Shown here piece after piece: positions 15,974-25,700 of a stretch of 64,000 nt of DNA. Position 1 is the first letter of the stretch. Each line of letters opens with the position of its first letter. Source of the DNA: Saprospiraceae bacterium (GTDB taxonomy: Bacteria; Bacteroidota; Bacteroidia; Chitinophagales; Saprospiraceae); contig JAHDCU010000005.1 of assembly GCA_020629715.1 (NCBI GenBank), positions 1-64,000 of the forward strand, given 5' to 3'. The translations under genes and the position numbers were made by a program. The notes under the pieces are model-generated. The model was not told where the DNA came from. It searched no databases and saw only the letters and a list, made by a program, of their open reading frames with translations.

Positions 15974-17623
15974 TTATGCAAATTCAAGTCTCATAGGGTA
16001 CTTTGTCTTCACAAAGTCTACGATATCATCCGCGACTTCAGTACAGCGCTGACGACGTAAGGAATCTAATATTTCTAGTAAAAATTCATTAGCTTTTTCG
16101 CCGATATGGTTTTGAAAATAATTGTCCAGAAGTTTTATGTAACAAGCTGATAACTTATCCTCATCCTTGTCATTTAGATAGGCGGCATATCTTTCAGCGA
16201 TTAGAAAATCGTTATTGGATTCAATATATTGAAGTATGGACTCCCATTTTTCTTCAAGATGATATATACTGATTTTGAAATAGTCGTCCTTACCATTTTC
16301 ATCGTTCAGTAATGCTAAGGTATTCTGGCATAACGTCTTGTGATAACTAACCTCAATAATAGATCGAGCTTTCTTATAGTAGCTTAAGCGATGCGTATTT
16401 TTAGAGAGTATGGCACATTTTAAAATGGCCTCATTCCAATCTTCAAGTCCTAATAAAGTATCTAAGTGTAGCTCTTTTATTTTAAGACTTGCCGCGATAT
16501 CATTTTCGTGTAATCCTACAATTAGAGATTTTGCCACCTTATATGACTTTAGAGAATTTAAGTGCTCGATCACATTGGGAATGATCTTGGGGTTTTCTAT
16601 AAGATCAGCTAGGAGTTCTTTGACAGTTTCTTGGTTAGCTCTGAAAACTAAACAATAAAGTTTTGCTTTTAGCTGTACATCGAAAACTTTTTGAAGCCTA
16701 TCTCGAAGTATGACGGCAAGTTCTGCTTTATCTTTTTTGGTACTGGAAAACAAAAAACTTATTTCACCACAATTATAAGGGATAGACCAAGGGTAGAAGT
16801 ACGTTTTTGATATTAGTTCTCTAAAGAATTCATTGATACGTTTGACAAGTGCTGGTGCAATAGTTTTGTTGCTCAACTGAAACCAACTCGTGTAAATCAC
16901 CTTCTGTATATCGGCATATGTACTTATATCTTGTATTTGATTTTTTTTGACATATTCCCATTTATTGGTAACCACTTGGAGTATGTCAAATGCTTCGATA
17001 TGCTGGTTGATGGAAATCATATCTTGAGCTTGACCACTCAGTTCGACTATGACTTTACATAATTGACGTATGTCAGTAAGCCTGGTCTTATTTTCCCTCG
17101 AAGAAACCGGCGAAAGAATGGAGTCTAAGATTTGTTTGTATTTGAGTGTATTATCTCTAAGCTCCACTTTATGGGCAAAACGTGTTTTTAAGGCAATAGA
17201 AAACTTACGGTCTTTAGAGGCATAGGTTTTTAGAAAAGTTAATAATTCCTCGGATGGAATATTATTGACAATGGTAGATATATCGATGCCTTTGTTACGT
17301 CCAGTAGCTTTTCGTTTTTTTCGGGGCGTAGTAGTTTTTAAAGTTGTTAAAAATGACCTAAACTTTATTAAAGCAGCAACCGAATGCTCACAAGAAGATG
17401 TTACCGGAAAAGTGGTACATGTACAATGGTAGTCTGCTGTATCAAAGTTGCTCTTCCAGACTTTAGATTCTATATTTTGTATTTTAAGTGATACACTTAT
17501 AAGGTCTTGATCTGTATTAAATGAATACTTTTCCTCATCAAGAAGTTGCTCTGCTTGAAGCAGATGTTCTTCGGTGCAGCTGTTCTCTATTAGATCTAAT
17601 TTTTTAAGTTTAATTTGCGACAT
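15974..17623 (-). CDS. SWIM zinc-finger domain protein
   Basis: 549 residues, cytoplasmic. A SWIM zinc finger is visible at about residues 66-85: HCTCTTFPVTSSCEH, i.e. C-x-C-x(n)-C-x-H. It is followed by a basic linker (TTPRKKRKATGRNK) and some 400 residues of helical, repeat-like sequence. SWIM domains bind DNA or protein; comparable Bacteroidota proteins have no assigned function. It is divergent from sixA (71-bp gap) and 21 bp upstream of pgmB, so it may share that transcript, but a role in sugar metabolism is not implied. Confidence 0.7.
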   Translation of the reverse strand: MSQIKLKKLDLIENSCTEEHLLQAEQLLDEEKYSFNTDQDLISVSLKIQNIESKVWKSNFDTADYHCTCTTFPVTSSCEHSVAALIKFRSFLTTLKTTTPRKKRKATGRNKGIDISTIVNNIPSEELLTFLKTYASKDRKFSIALKTRFAHKVELRDNTLKYKQILDSILSPVSSRENKTRLTDIRQLCKVIVELSGQAQDMISINQHIEAFDILQVVTNKWEYVKKNQIQDISTYADIQKVIYTSWFQLSNKTIAPALVKRINEFFRELISKTYFYPWSIPYNCGEISFLFSSTKKDKAELAVILRDRLQKVFDVQLKAKLYCLVFRANQETVKELLADLIENPKIIPNVIEHLNSLKSYKVAKSLIVGLHENDIAASLKIKELHLDTLLGLEDWNEAILKCAILSKNTHRLSYYKKARSIIEVSYHKTLCQNTLALLNDENGKDDYFKISIYHLEEKWESILQYIESNNDFLIAERYAAYLNDKDEDKLSACYIKLLDNYFQNHIGEKANEFLLEILDSLRRQRCTEVADDIVDFVKTKYPMRLEFA

Positions 17624-17694
17624 ATTTTTTTTATCACGAGCAACTGCGCAATATAATCATTAGTTATAGCCTAGAAAGAAGAAACGAATAGATT

Positions 17695-18186
17695 ATGAGT
17701 AGAAAAACAATTTCTTTTATGCGACATGCCAAATCATCCTGGTCAGATTTTAGTCTAACTGATCATCAAAGACCTTTGAATGCTCGAGGTCGTAGAGATG
17801 CGCCAAGGATGGCAGACTGGTTAAAAAGAAATATTGGTCAAGTAAATCTAATCATAAGTAGTGATGCCCAGCGGACTCGTGAGACGACTCAAGCCATGAT
17901 CGATATCCAACTAAGTAGTCGTACACCATATTGGGAGACGAGCTTATATCATGGCATCCCCCAGAAGTATCTAGATTGTATGTATGGACTTGATGAAGAG
18001 ACTCGTTCAATAATAATGGTTGGGCATAATCCTACGATGACTTATATTGCGAATGAAATATCGGATCAATTTATAGATAATGTCCCTACTGCAGGTGTTA
18101 TAATAGGAACATTCGAAGGAGCATGGACCGAGGTAAACTTTGATCAGATTAAGTTTGTGAAAATGATGTTCCCTAAAAATTTATAA
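17695..18186 (+). CDS. sixA: SixA-type phosphohistidine phosphatase
   Basis: 163 residues of the histidine phosphatase superfamily. The catalytic RHA motif is in SFMRHAKSSW, followed by PLNARGRRDAPRMADWL, ISSDAQRTRETTQ and the second histidine in MVGHNPTMT. The short form with these spacings matches SixA, which removes phosphate from phosphohistidine in phosphorelay or PTS-type proteins. The stop codon overlaps the start of the following lipoprotein gene (TAATG), so the two are translationally coupled. The two-component system a little downstream makes a signalling link attractive but unproven. Confidence 0.85.
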   Translation: MSRKTISFMRHAKSSWSDFSLTDHQRPLNARGRRDAPRMADWLKRNIGQVNLIISSDAQRTRETTQAMIDIQLSSRTPYWETSLYHGIPQKYLDCMYGLDEETRSIIMVGHNPTMTYIANEISDQFIDNVPTAGVIIGTFEGAWTEVNFDQIKFVKMMFPKNL

Positions 18187-18530
18187 TGAATAAGATTACA
18201 ATTATATGCGTCTTGATACTAGCAGTGGGTTGTGGAGGGTCTGGTGATATACAGGACCTTTCTATATGGTCACAAGATTCTATTTTGATGAAAATGACGG
18301 AAGATATACATGTTGCTGAGGTAGCCTCTCGAGTATATGATGATAACAATAGAGATAGCGTCTATCGAGCTCTAAAAAACGAAATATATCAAATTTATGG
18401 TAAGGATTCTGCTGCTTATCAGATGGAGATGGATAGTTTGAGTAAAAATCCTGCACGTTACCTTAGTTTTTATAAAAAATTAACAGAGCGAATGGATTCG
18501 ATCAATAAATTAAGTCGAAATAGAAATTAA
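18186..18530 (+). CDS. DUF4296 lipoprotein
   Basis: 114 residues: a short signal peptide with lipobox AVGC (Cys about 16), then a helical domain with MTEDIHVAEVASRVY and NEIYQIYGKDSAAYQMEMDS, typical of the Bacteroidota DUF4296 family. Function unknown; members are small periplasm-facing lipoproteins. It overlaps the sixA stop by one base, implying cotranscription and coupling. A 78-bp gap separates it from the response regulator. Confidence 0.75.
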   Translation: MNKITIICVLILAVGCGGSGDIQDLSIWSQDSILMKMTEDIHVAEVASRVYDDNNRDSVYRALKNEIYQIYGKDSAAYQMEMDSLSKNPARYLSFYKKLTERMDSINKLSRNRN

Positions 18531-18608
18531 ATTAACACAAGCATAATATCTGTTAGTAAGTTCTCATTAGAATTGACCATTAACTTTATGTAAATAGTAA
18601 AACCTAGT

Positions 18609-19295
18609 ATGTCCAAAAAGGCTAAAATTCTTATCGTTGATGATGAGAAAGACATTGTTGAAATCCTTAAGTATAATCTGAGTAAGGAAGGGTATAAAAT
18701 TGAAACAGCTCATGATGGTCATGAAGCTTTAGAGAAAACAGCCTCGTTTCATCCTGACCTGATCGTCTTAGATATTATGATGCCAGGCATGGATGGTATC
18801 GAGGTCTGCGAGAAAATCAGAGAAGACTCAAATAACAACGACATCATCATCGCTTTTTTAACAGCAAGAAATGAAAGTTTTACCCAGATCAGTGCTCTAG
18901 AGACTGGTGGAGACGATTTTATCAATAAACCTATAAAACCGAGTGTTTTCAAGAGTAGAATAAAAGCCTTGTTGCGAAGACATCCCAAGTTTTCACTGAA
19001 AGAAAAGGAGGGGGAGGTTCAGTATGGCAAGATCTTCATTGATTATGAAAAATTTATCGTAAAGAAGGAGGACAAGAACATAAGCCTAGCCAAGAAAGAA
19101 TTTGAATTGCTTTCTTTACTTGCATCGAAACCAGGTAAAGTATTCAAAAGAAAAGAAATAATGAAAACCGTATGGGGTAATGATGTGATCGTTGGAGATC
19201 GTACGATAGATGTGCATATCAGAAAGCTTAGAGAAAAAATCGGTAAGAAATACATTGAAACTTTAAAAGGGGTTGGCTATAAATTTAGTTTTTAA
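18609..19295 (+). CDS. OmpR/PhoB-family response regulator
   Basis: 228 residues. Receiver domain (1-120) has the acidic pair in VDDEKD, phosphoacceptor D in VLDIMMPGMDG, the T in FLTARNE and the K in NKPIKPS. A winged-helix output domain follows (about 130-228) with KEFELLSLLASKPGKVF, VGDRTIDVHIRKLREKIG and LKGVGYKFSF. It is followed with no gap by a histidine kinase gene, so it is the cognate regulator. It resembles the PhoB/RprY branch; the target genes are not evident from this window. Confidence 0.92.
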   Translation: MSKKAKILIVDDEKDIVEILKYNLSKEGYKIETAHDGHEALEKTASFHPDLIVLDIMMPGMDGIEVCEKIREDSNNNDIIIAFLTARNESFTQISALETGGDDFINKPIKPSVFKSRIKALLRRHPKFSLKEKEGEVQYGKIFIDYEKFIVKKEDKNISLAKKEFELLSLLASKPGKVFKRKEIMKTVWGNDVIVGDRTIDVHIRKLREKIGKKYIETLKGVGYKFSF

Positions 19296-20339
19296 TTGTA
19301 CAAAAACATATCCATACGACAGCTAGCCTTGATCCTTACAGGAGTAGTAATGATGTTGGTTACTACCATAGTAACGGTTGTTAAAAATTATAATCTAGAG
19401 CTTATTTATATTGTCTTAGGCATTTCAGTGATCGGTTTACTGAGTTTTGGTTTATTTTATTTTTTCTTAAGTGCTTTTGTTTTTCGCCGTATAAAGTTGA
19501 TTTATAAAATCATAAGCGATACAAAACGAAATGCAGGGGAAGCTAATACCTTTGAGGCTAAGTCGATTGAAGAAGTAGGCTCTGAAGTACAAGAATGGGC
19601 ACAAAATACAAGTAAAGAAATTATCTCCTTAAAGTCTCTTGAAGATTATCGCCGCAATTATCTAGGAAATGTGAGTCATGAACTCAAAACTCCGATCATG
19701 AGTCTACAAGGCTATTTGCATACCTTATTGGATGGGGGTATGTATGACAAAAAAGTATTAAAAAAATACCTAAAAAGAGCAGCGAAAAATGTTGACAGAT
19801 TAGATTCTATTATCAATGATTTGGATGCAATCAACAAGCTAGAGGACGAAAGTTCAAATATTAGACCAGCACGATTTAATATTATGGATTTGATTCAAGA
19901 GACTATTGATGATCTATCTGTATTCGCCAAAGAAAAAGAAATAACCCTTAGTGTAAAGGAGGGGGCAAACACAGGATTTACAGTATTTGCAGATATAGAC
20001 AAAATAAGCCAGGTACTCAATAATTTAGTTATTAATTCCATTCGCTATGGTGTGGAGAAAGGAGAGACAAAAATAGGAGTATATGCTCTAGATGAAGATG
20101 TTCTTGTAGAAGTTACTGATGATGGCCCAGGTATAGAGGAGCAACACCTCAAGTTTTTATTTGATCGTTTCTACCGCGTAGATCCTTCAAGATCCAGAGA
20201 GCTTGGAGGATCAGGATTAGGTCTATCTATAGCCAAGCATATAATAGAGGCACATAATCAAACCATCAGTGTTAGGAGTTCAGTCGGTGTAGGGACTACT
20301 TTTGGATTTACCTTATCTAGAAATGCCGATAGCATATAA
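19296..20339 (+). CDS. Membrane sensor histidine kinase (PhoR-like)
   Basis: 347 residues. Two N-terminal membrane segments (about 8-25 and 32-56) with almost no periplasmic loop are followed by a short linker and a HisKA domain with GNVSHELKTPIMSL (phosphorylated His). HATPase motifs are LNNLVINSIRYG (N box), VTDDGPGIE (G1), FDRFYRVD (F) and GGSGLGLSIAK (G2). Translation must start at the TTG directly after the response regulator stop codon, since the first in-frame ATG falls inside membrane segment 1; this adjacency suggests translational coupling. The tiny loop suggests it senses a membrane or internal signal. Confidence 0.9.
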   Translation: MYKNISIRQLALILTGVVMMLVTTIVTVVKNYNLELIYIVLGISVIGLLSFGLFYFFLSAFVFRRIKLIYKIISDTKRNAGEANTFEAKSIEEVGSEVQEWAQNTSKEIISLKSLEDYRRNYLGNVSHELKTPIMSLQGYLHTLLDGGMYDKKVLKKYLKRAAKNVDRLDSIINDLDAINKLEDESSNIRPARFNIMDLIQETIDDLSVFAKEKEITLSVKEGANTGFTVFADIDKISQVLNNLVINSIRYGVEKGETKIGVYALDEDVLVEVTDDGPGIEEQHLKFLFDRFYRVDPSRSRELGGSGLGLSIAKHIIEAHNQTISVRSSVGVGTTFGFTLSRNADSI

Positions 20340-20345
20340 TGTACC

Positions 20346-21632
20346 CTAAGTATTTAAACTTTCCACTTCAAAATAATCTAAAGAGTTCAATAGATTATAA
20401 GTCTCATCACGAGCTTTAAAATATTGAGGTAAGTCTTCCTTCTTCATCGTTTTGGCAGGTGGAAAAATTTCCCTTCTATGATTTATCTGCTTACCGTTTT
20501 TCCAAAATCTAAAGCAAACATGCGGTCCTGTAGCAAGCCCCGTAGACCCTACATATCCTATACATTGACCTTGTTTTACACGAGTTCCTTTTCTGATGCC
20601 TGAGGCAAATCGTGACATGTGTAGATATTGTGTCTGATAAGTCTTATCGTGTTTTATTTTAACATATTTTCCATTACCTCTAGTATAACTGGCTTGAGTC
20701 ACTACACCATCGGCGACAGATATGATAGGTGTCCCTCTTGCTGCGGCATAGTCCGTTCCGTAGTGGGGTATTGTTCTTTTCTTGATAGGGTGAAATCTTC
20801 TAAGATTGTAGCTAGAACTTATTCTTGAATATTTTACGGGGGCTCTCAAGAAAGCGCTGGTGGAAGCACGGCCATCATAATCATAATAGCCGTCATATTC
20901 TCCATTTTTGTAGTAAAATGAATAGTGGTCACCACGTTCATTCGTATATACGGCACCAAGAATATTGCCTATGGCTACAGGTTTATTTTCAATATATTTT
21001 TGCTCAAAAATAATTTTAAACTTATCACCTTTTTGGGTATGATAAAAATCGACTTGTGATGCTAGTGCATCTTCCATTTTATCGATTAATGCAGCACTTT
21101 GGCCTGCTTCTTTGAGAGCATTCCATAAAGAGCTCTTGATTTCTCCAGTGGCTACGTCAAGACACTTTTCAAACTCTTTTTCTTTTATATCAACTTGGAT
21201 CGAATCCCCAATATCATAAACGATATACCGAAATACATCAGGCTCGTAGATAAAGTGAGAAGGTGCAGCACAGGTATCAGGTCTAACGAAAGAAATCCTT
21301 TTTCCACTTTTAAAACGTCGAATGCTATAAATATCTTTTGCAGCTTTTTCAACTTCTGTAATTTTCAAATAGTCTACTCCCTCGTATTGTAATATGTCAC
21401 TCAAGAATTGATTTGGTTTGATCTCAACAAAATCAATAAAGTGTTTTTCTACATCAAATCCATATTTGGTAGTCTTCTTTTGAATAGCCTCTTTACTTGT
21501 AGAAGAATCTTGTCCAGAGGACTGATTACCTAGATAATATTGATATGAAACAACCACCAAAATAACGATTGTAGAAGCGATAATGATATCTTGTAAAGTG
21601 GATGTAGAAGTACGTTTGTGACGATTGGGCAT
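20346..21632 (-). CDS. M23-family (LytM/lysostaphin-type) peptidase, membrane-anchored
   Basis: 428 residues from the ATG at 21632 (MPNRHKR). A membrane anchor lies at about 15-35, then a linker, an OapA/LysM-like middle region, and a C-terminal M23 domain with HYGTDYAA, GNGKYVKIKH and QTQYLHMSR. The usual final HxH zinc motif reads GPHVCF, i.e. H-x-C. M23 enzymes cut peptidoglycan peptides, or act as activators when zinc ligands are lost. The open frame runs upstream to 22064, but that part overlaps folP on the other strand and has no protein-like character. The gene is divergent from folP. Confidence 0.8.
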   Translation of the reverse strand: MPNRHKRTSTSTLQDIIIASTIVILVVVSYQYYLGNQSSGQDSSTSKEAIQKKTTKYGFDVEKHFIDFVEIKPNQFLSDILQYEGVDYLKITEVEKAAKDIYSIRRFKSGKRISFVRPDTCAAPSHFIYEPDVFRYIVYDIGDSIQVDIKEKEFEKCLDVATGEIKSSLWNALKEAGQSAALIDKMEDALASQVDFYHTQKGDKFKIIFEQKYIENKPVAIGNILGAVYTNERGDHYSFYYKNGEYDGYYDYDGRASTSAFLRAPVKYSRISSSYNLRRFHPIKKRTIPHYGTDYAAARGTPIISVADGVVTQASYTRGNGKYVKIKHDKTYQTQYLHMSRFASGIRKGTRVKQGQCIGYVGSTGLATGPHVCFRFWKNGKQINHRREIFPPAKTMKKEDLPQYFKARDETYNLLNSLDYFEVESLNT

Positions 21633-21777
21633 CGGTATGTAAGTAGAAAATTGGTAAAATGTGCTTCGGTCGACACGAAAATAGGATTTTAATAATGGTT
21701 TAGCAATGGGAAAGCGATGTTTAGTTAATTTTAAACCTTTATTAACGCTGCATCGATTTCGATCTAGTTGAAAAGTG

Positions 21778-22608
21778 ATGGATATGCTACTTAATTGTAA
21801 TGGTAAACTTTTGGATTTATCAACACCCAAAGTCATGGGGATTATCAATGTTACACCAGATTCATTTGTCGAATCTAGCCGTGCCATGACTAAGGATTCC
21901 ATGAAGATCCAAATTGATAAAATGCTTGATGAAGGTGCGGATATATTAGATTTTGGAGCAATGTCGTCAAGGCCTGGAGCTAAAGAAATAAGTATAGATG
22001 AGGAAGTCAAGCGCCTAATCCCAGTGATAGAAATTATTGAAGAGATGGATTTGGATTGTATCATCTCATTAGACCTATATCGTTCTAAGGTACTATCTGA
22101 AATCTATTGTGATAAAATCGGAATGATCAACGATATTACCGCTTGGAACGCAGATCCTCAACTGCTTGAGATGCTTTTATCTCATAAAATGGCTTACTGC
22201 ATAATGCATATGCAGGGTATGCCAATAAATATGCAAAATGATCCTAGATACGATCAAGTCGTGATGGATATTATGAAGTTTTTTATCAAAAAATTAGAGC
22301 GTCTCGTTCAACTTGGAATTAATGATGTCATCTTAGATCCTGGTTTTGGATTTGGTAAATCTATTGAAGATAATTACGAGATACTTCGTAAACTCTCCAC
22401 ATTTAAAATCTTAGAGTGCCCAATTTTGGCAGGATTGTCTCGTAAATCTATGATCTACAAACTACTAGATATTGCACCTGAGTATGCATTAAATGGAACT
22501 ACTGCACTACATATGATTGCTCTAGAGCAAGGAGCTTCGATTTTAAGGGTTCATGATGTTGGAGCTGCTAAAGAATGTATCAAACTTTATACTCAACTCT
22601 ATCAGTAA
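21778..22608 (+). CDS. folP: Dihydropteroate synthase
   Basis: 276 residues. All DHPS signatures are in order: KVMGIINVTPDSF, DFGAMSSRPGA, SLDLYRSKV, NDITAWN, MHMQGMP, LDPGFGFGKS, GLSRKSMI and a final LRVHDVGAAKE. The enzyme condenses dihydropterin pyrophosphate with p-aminobenzoate in folate synthesis and is the sulfonamide target. The preferred start is the ATG at 21778 rather than the GTG one codon before. A 145-bp gap to the divergent M23 gene holds both promoters; none matches the consensus well. Confidence 0.95.
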   Translation: MDMLLNCNGKLLDLSTPKVMGIINVTPDSFVESSRAMTKDSMKIQIDKMLDEGADILDFGAMSSRPGAKEISIDEEVKRLIPVIEIIEEMDLDCIISLDLYRSKVLSEIYCDKIGMINDITAWNADPQLLEMLLSHKMAYCIMHMQGMPINMQNDPRYDQVVMDIMKFFIKKLERLVQLGINDVILDPGFGFGKSIEDNYEILRKLSTFKILECPILAGLSRKSMIYKLLDIAPEYALNGTTALHMIALEQGASILRVHDVGAAKECIKLYTQLYQ

Positions 22609-22742
22609 TATGCTAATCTTGTCATCATAAAAAGAGGACACATCAATACCTAATAACAATAAAAACTAAAGAGCTTGAAGATATCTTTAATTTGCGGTTA
22701 ATAATTAGTTAAAAACCCTAATAAATAAGCTTCTCGAAAATG

Positions 22743-22750
22743 TACTTTTG
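22743..22750 (+). promoter_or_regulatory. Probable -7 promoter box of tamB
   Basis: TACTTTTG matches the Bacteroidota housekeeping -7 element TAnnTTTG and lies 11 nt before the tamB ATG, so the transcript would have a very short leader. No clear TTTG -33 element is seen at 19-21 nt spacing, which lowers confidence. Confidence 0.4.
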
Positions 22751-22761
22751 TTCTTTAAGTA

Positions 22762-25700
22762 ATGGAGTCAAAAGAGCCACAACATACAAACCCTCAAGGC
22801 TTAGGTAAAAAGAAGTCAAAATTGGCGAAATGGCTTAGGTGGTTCCTTTTTTTGTTAGTTTTCATTCCAGTATTATTGACTTTATTGATCCAACTTCCTG
22901 TTGTTCAAAATTTACTCATAGATACCGTCACTTCTAGGTTGTCCAAAAAAATGAATGCAGAAGTCTCTATAGATCATATCGATTTCTCTGTATTTCATGG
23001 GTTAGAGTTAAATGATGTCCTACTAGTAGACGAACGCAAGGATACTTTGATTCAGAGCGAGGTATTTAGCGTAAGCCTGACTAAGAATTTATTCAGTTAT
23101 TTCCAAAATGAGATTAATCTTGATGGTTTAGTACTACAGAATACCCAACTGAATATCAAACGATATGGGGACGAATCAAAAAATAATCTGGCACTCATAT
23201 TAGATAAATTTGAAACTAATCAGCAAAAGGAAAATAATGATCCTTTGAGTCTATATCTGAATACAGTCAATCTCGATGGCGTAGAGTTTACTTATGATGA
23301 TTACTTACAAGGACAATTTTATGATCTCATAATACCGAGTGGACGCATCGGTATAGAGCAACTAGATAGTCTAATTAACCTGAATAAGATTGAGTTTAGA
23401 AATCCAACAATTTCAATCAGGAAAACCTTGGGGAGTGATATTGAGCTAGTTGCTGATAGTTCGATTCAAGATACTTTAGAAGCAGTGATTGAGACCGAAA
23501 ATCAAAAGCAGTTTAGTTTTTCAATCGATAAAGTTGATATATTTCAAGCTAGATTTCGATATGTAGATGAGGGTAAAAATAAATTGAACAACAAGGATGT
23601 AAATCATTTCAACCCTCATGACTTCGATGTTGATCAATTTGAGTTTCATCTACAAGATCTAGACATAAGTAATAATATTCTTGAGTGTCAGATCAATCAG
23701 GTTTCCTTTATTGATAGTAAGGGATTTGTCCTACAGCAAGTCAAAGCTGAAAAGTTGATGATTGCACCTCGCAAAATATCTTTAGAAAATTTTATCGTTA
23801 AAACAGAAAATTCTGAAATCAAAGATCACATCGAATTAAAGTTTAGATCTTACGATAGTTTTGAAGACTTTACGAATAAAGTAATTCTCCAGGTAGATTT
23901 AGCGAGTAGTAAAATCTCCAATCGTGACTTGGCATATTTTATTCCATCTCTTACTAGAAGCAAATTATTTTCTCAAAACAGTAAAGACGATGTAAGGATA
24001 CAAGGAAAGTTAAGGGGTAGAATTAATAACCTCAGTGGAAATGATATTTCTATTGCTATCGGAAATAGAACCAGTTTTAAAGGAAATTTTAGTACCAGAA
24101 ATATTACAAATCCTGACCGCGCATTGATCAATTTGACTGTAAATGAGATCAAAACAGATCTTTACGATTTGCAAAAGATAATACCTGGATTCAATCCACC
24201 GGAAAACTTTTTTAAACTTGGGAATATCCGTTTTGAAGGCCGTTTTGATGGATTTATCAACGACTTCGTTTCTTTAGGAAATTTAAAATCAGATATCGGG
24301 AGTGCTAAATTGGATATGCGTTTAGATCTAAAAGATGGACGAAATAATGCCAACTATAGTGGAGAACTTGAGCTCAAATCTTTTGATCTCGCGACATGGA
24401 GCGAAGATCAAAACTTTGGTTTAGTAGACTTCAGTGCAACGGTTGCTGAAGGTCAGGGTCTTACATTAGAAAATGCTAGCGCTGATCTAGATGCTTTGAT
24501 CGATAACATTCAATACAGAGGTTATGATTATAAAAATCTCTATTTAGATGGTAGGATAGATAAGAATCGTTTTCTAGGAGACCTGATCGTAGAAGATCCT
24601 GATCTAGACTTCGAGTTTCATGGGGATATTCAATTGATCGACGGTGTTCCTAAATTAGATTTTGATGCTGATATTAGACATATCAATTTGCAACAGTTAA
24701 ATTTGAGTCCTGATATTACAGGTCTCACAGGAAAAGTAATCATTAATGCTGCTGGAGAGGGACTCGCAGATTTTAAGGGAGATAGCTATATCACAGATTT
24801 TAAATTGACCAAAAATGACACTCTTTACACCTTAGATAGTGTATATGTATCATCATATCTGGTAGATGATGATAATCGTAAAGTAGAAGCATATACTGAT
24901 TTTGCAAAAATCTCCATGAAGGGAAAGTTCAATTTGAATACCTTAGTAAATGATGCCAAACGAGTAGTCAAGAAAAACTTTCCATACTACGCTAAAGATG
25001 TACGTTTGAATGATCAAATACAGAATAATCAAGATTTTGTATTTAAGATATCAATGAACAAACCAACTAACTTTTATAATCTGATTGGACTGAATCAGTT
25101 TGATTTCGAAAATTTAGAATTTTTTGGAGAGTTAGATAATTACTCCAATACAGTAAGCCTTCATGCGGATATTCCTAGTCTGAAGCTTAATAATGTAGCA
25201 TTAAATAACGGCATACTTGATTTTGCAACGATGGATGCTCAGGGATCTATAAATCTAGTCACAGACACCTCATCCATTGGTAGCTTTATTGTCAATCCAG
25301 TCCAGCTTTCAACTACCATCAATGGAGATTCCTTAGATTTCAGACTGGCAACAGATAACCTAGTCGATTCACTTCAGCGTATAGATATTGGAGGTGTTAT
25401 GAGCCCGCATCCATCAGGATTTAAGGTCAATATTTATGATAACGAATGGCTTATGTTTGGCGATAAATGGGAAATTTCCAAAAATAATAGCATCGTTTTC
25501 GGAAATCAATCGATTGATATAAATAATCTTCAATGGACAGATGGATTTAGATTTATATCTATTAAAGACATCAACCAACAAGGGGTCTATCTCAGTGTCA
25601 ATAATTTTGATTTCTTGAAGATATCAGGAATTATTGATTACGATAAGATGAAATTTGAAGGAGCTGGAGATTTAGAACTTCAAGTATCTAATATTTTTGA

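Noticed and set aside
21633-22064. Upstream extension of the M23 peptidase
   Set aside because: Overlaps folP on the opposite strand and is Ser/Ile-rich antisense sequence; the membrane anchor follows ATG 21632.
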